Below are positions 63,420 through 64,000 of a DNA stretch of 64,000 bases, piece by piece (position 1 is the first letter of the stretch; the number at the start of each line of letters is the position of its first letter). The notes beneath the pieces are model-generated. The model saw only the letters and a program-made list of their open reading frames with translations, made no database searches and was not told the DNA's origin. The stretch lies in NCBI GenBank assembly GCA_037074765.1, contig JBAMDO010000032.1, positions 271,539 to 335,538 on the forward strand. Direction: 5' to 3'. Position numbers and translations under genes: made by a program. Source of the DNA: Mansonella perstans. Taxonomy: Eukaryota > Nematoda > Chromadorea > Rhabditida > Onchocercidae.

Positions 63420-64000
63420 ATGGCGTCATTTGATGTTGACAGTATGATCAGTCGTCTGTTAAATGTGGGTATGGCTGGTGGGCGACTTACAACTCAGGTA
63501 GGACTCACATAGCTCATCTCACTTATCATCTCTCTGCCTAAATTAATCTGATTTGATTACAAATTGTGAAAGGCAAAGAAGGGAGACAGGGACTGTTGTT
63601 TGATATTTTTTGGATTAAGATCCAAGCCGTAACAGATCAGGAAAAATGAAGATTTGCTAAATCACTGATATCAATTAAAACTCACTGATATCATTAACAT
63701 ATCAGTAAGTGTTAAATCACTGATATCATTAACACCATTTATTAACAAATTTGAAGCCAACAATGATTTATTTGAAAAAAATTATAGGTCGCTGAGGATG
63801 AACTTCACAAAGTATGCCAAAAAGCGAAAGAAGTGTTCATAAGCCAAAGCAGCCTCATTGAAATCGACCCACCCATCGTCGTTTGTGGTGATATCCACGG
63901 CCAAGTAATAAATTTTATCTCATTTCAATTTTTAATGCTAAAGAACCTCTATAGACTAGAGAGACATGAAACTGTTAATGATACTTTACAAATTGATGAT
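63420..64000 (+). CDS. PP1-family Ser/Thr protein phosphatase catalytic subunit, first two exons (runs off window)
   Basis: Metal-dependent phosphoprotein phosphatase. Exons seen: 63420-63497 and 63788-63904, joined in phase 0; the third exon lies beyond the window. The N-terminus [17 protein letters not shown] matches the start of PP1 enzymes (helix with I-x-x-L-L), followed by [19 protein letters not shown] and the first metal-binding motif CGDIHGQ. The divergence of this N-terminal region from canonical PP1 suggests a nematode GSP-type paralogue, several of which are sperm-enriched in C. elegans; this is inference. Confidence 0.85.

Overview
The window looks like the nuclear genome of a parasitic nematode, most likely a filarial worm (clade III). 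The evidence is AT-rich sequence, many short exons split by introns of roughly 70-400 bases with canonical GT..AG ends, ATGs sitting directly behind TTTCAG-type acceptors as in spliced-leader trans-splicing, and gene families typical of nematodes (TWK potassium channels, MIG-18-like fibronectin type I proteins, omega-class GSTs). Species cannot be decided from the sequence alone. All gene models were spliced by hand; every join quoted keeps the reading frame unless stated.

Layout. (1) 1-5.7 kb: a complete mitochondrial Tid1-type DnaJ gene (dnj-10, minus strand, 10 exons, 467 aa), enclosed by a ~570-base inverted repeat and with a 30/31-base minisatellite right behind its start codon. (2) 5.7-19.6 kb: an unstable cluster of omega-class glutathione S-transferase-like genes with a CPYC active site. 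Copies A, B and C are on the minus strand, D (plus strand) is gutted, and E is a 5' fragment. Each copy carries different damage, and D has its middle replaced by a BED zinc-finger reading frame. All copies share a TATA/CCAAT-like promoter followed by a short 34-codon reading frame. (3) 20.2-24.3 kb: a complete two-pore potassium channel (plus). (4) 25.07-25.64 kb: end of an unrecognised coiled-coil gene (plus). (5) 25.9-29.6 kb: coatomer delta subunit (minus, 516 aa). (6) 31.2-34.1 kb: type B histone acetyltransferase HAT1 (minus, 409 aa). (7) 36.5-42.7 kb: a KANSL1/NSL1-like PEHE-domain protein (plus, about 911 aa). (8) 46.0-47.8 kb: a quiver/sleepless-like Ly6 GPI protein (plus, 147 aa). 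(9) 50.6-51.9 kb: a MIG-18-like cysteine-rich secreted protein (plus, first exon not found). (10) 55.4-62.8 kb: an SLC26/sulfate-permease-type anion transporter with STAS domain (plus, 695 aa). (11) 63.4 kb to the end: the first two exons of a PP1-family Ser/Thr phosphatase (plus).

The conserved genes have unrelated jobs (mitochondrial chaperone, K+ leak channel, Golgi coat, histone acetylation, membrane transport, extracellular matrix), so no operon-like pathway is evident. The one functional pairing is that HAT1 and the NSL1-like gene, both linked to histone acetylation, lie head to head over a 2.4 kb spacer. The most unusual part is the GST array: recent inverted and tandem duplication, one copy fused so that the active site is lost, and one copy captured by a BED-finger sequence.
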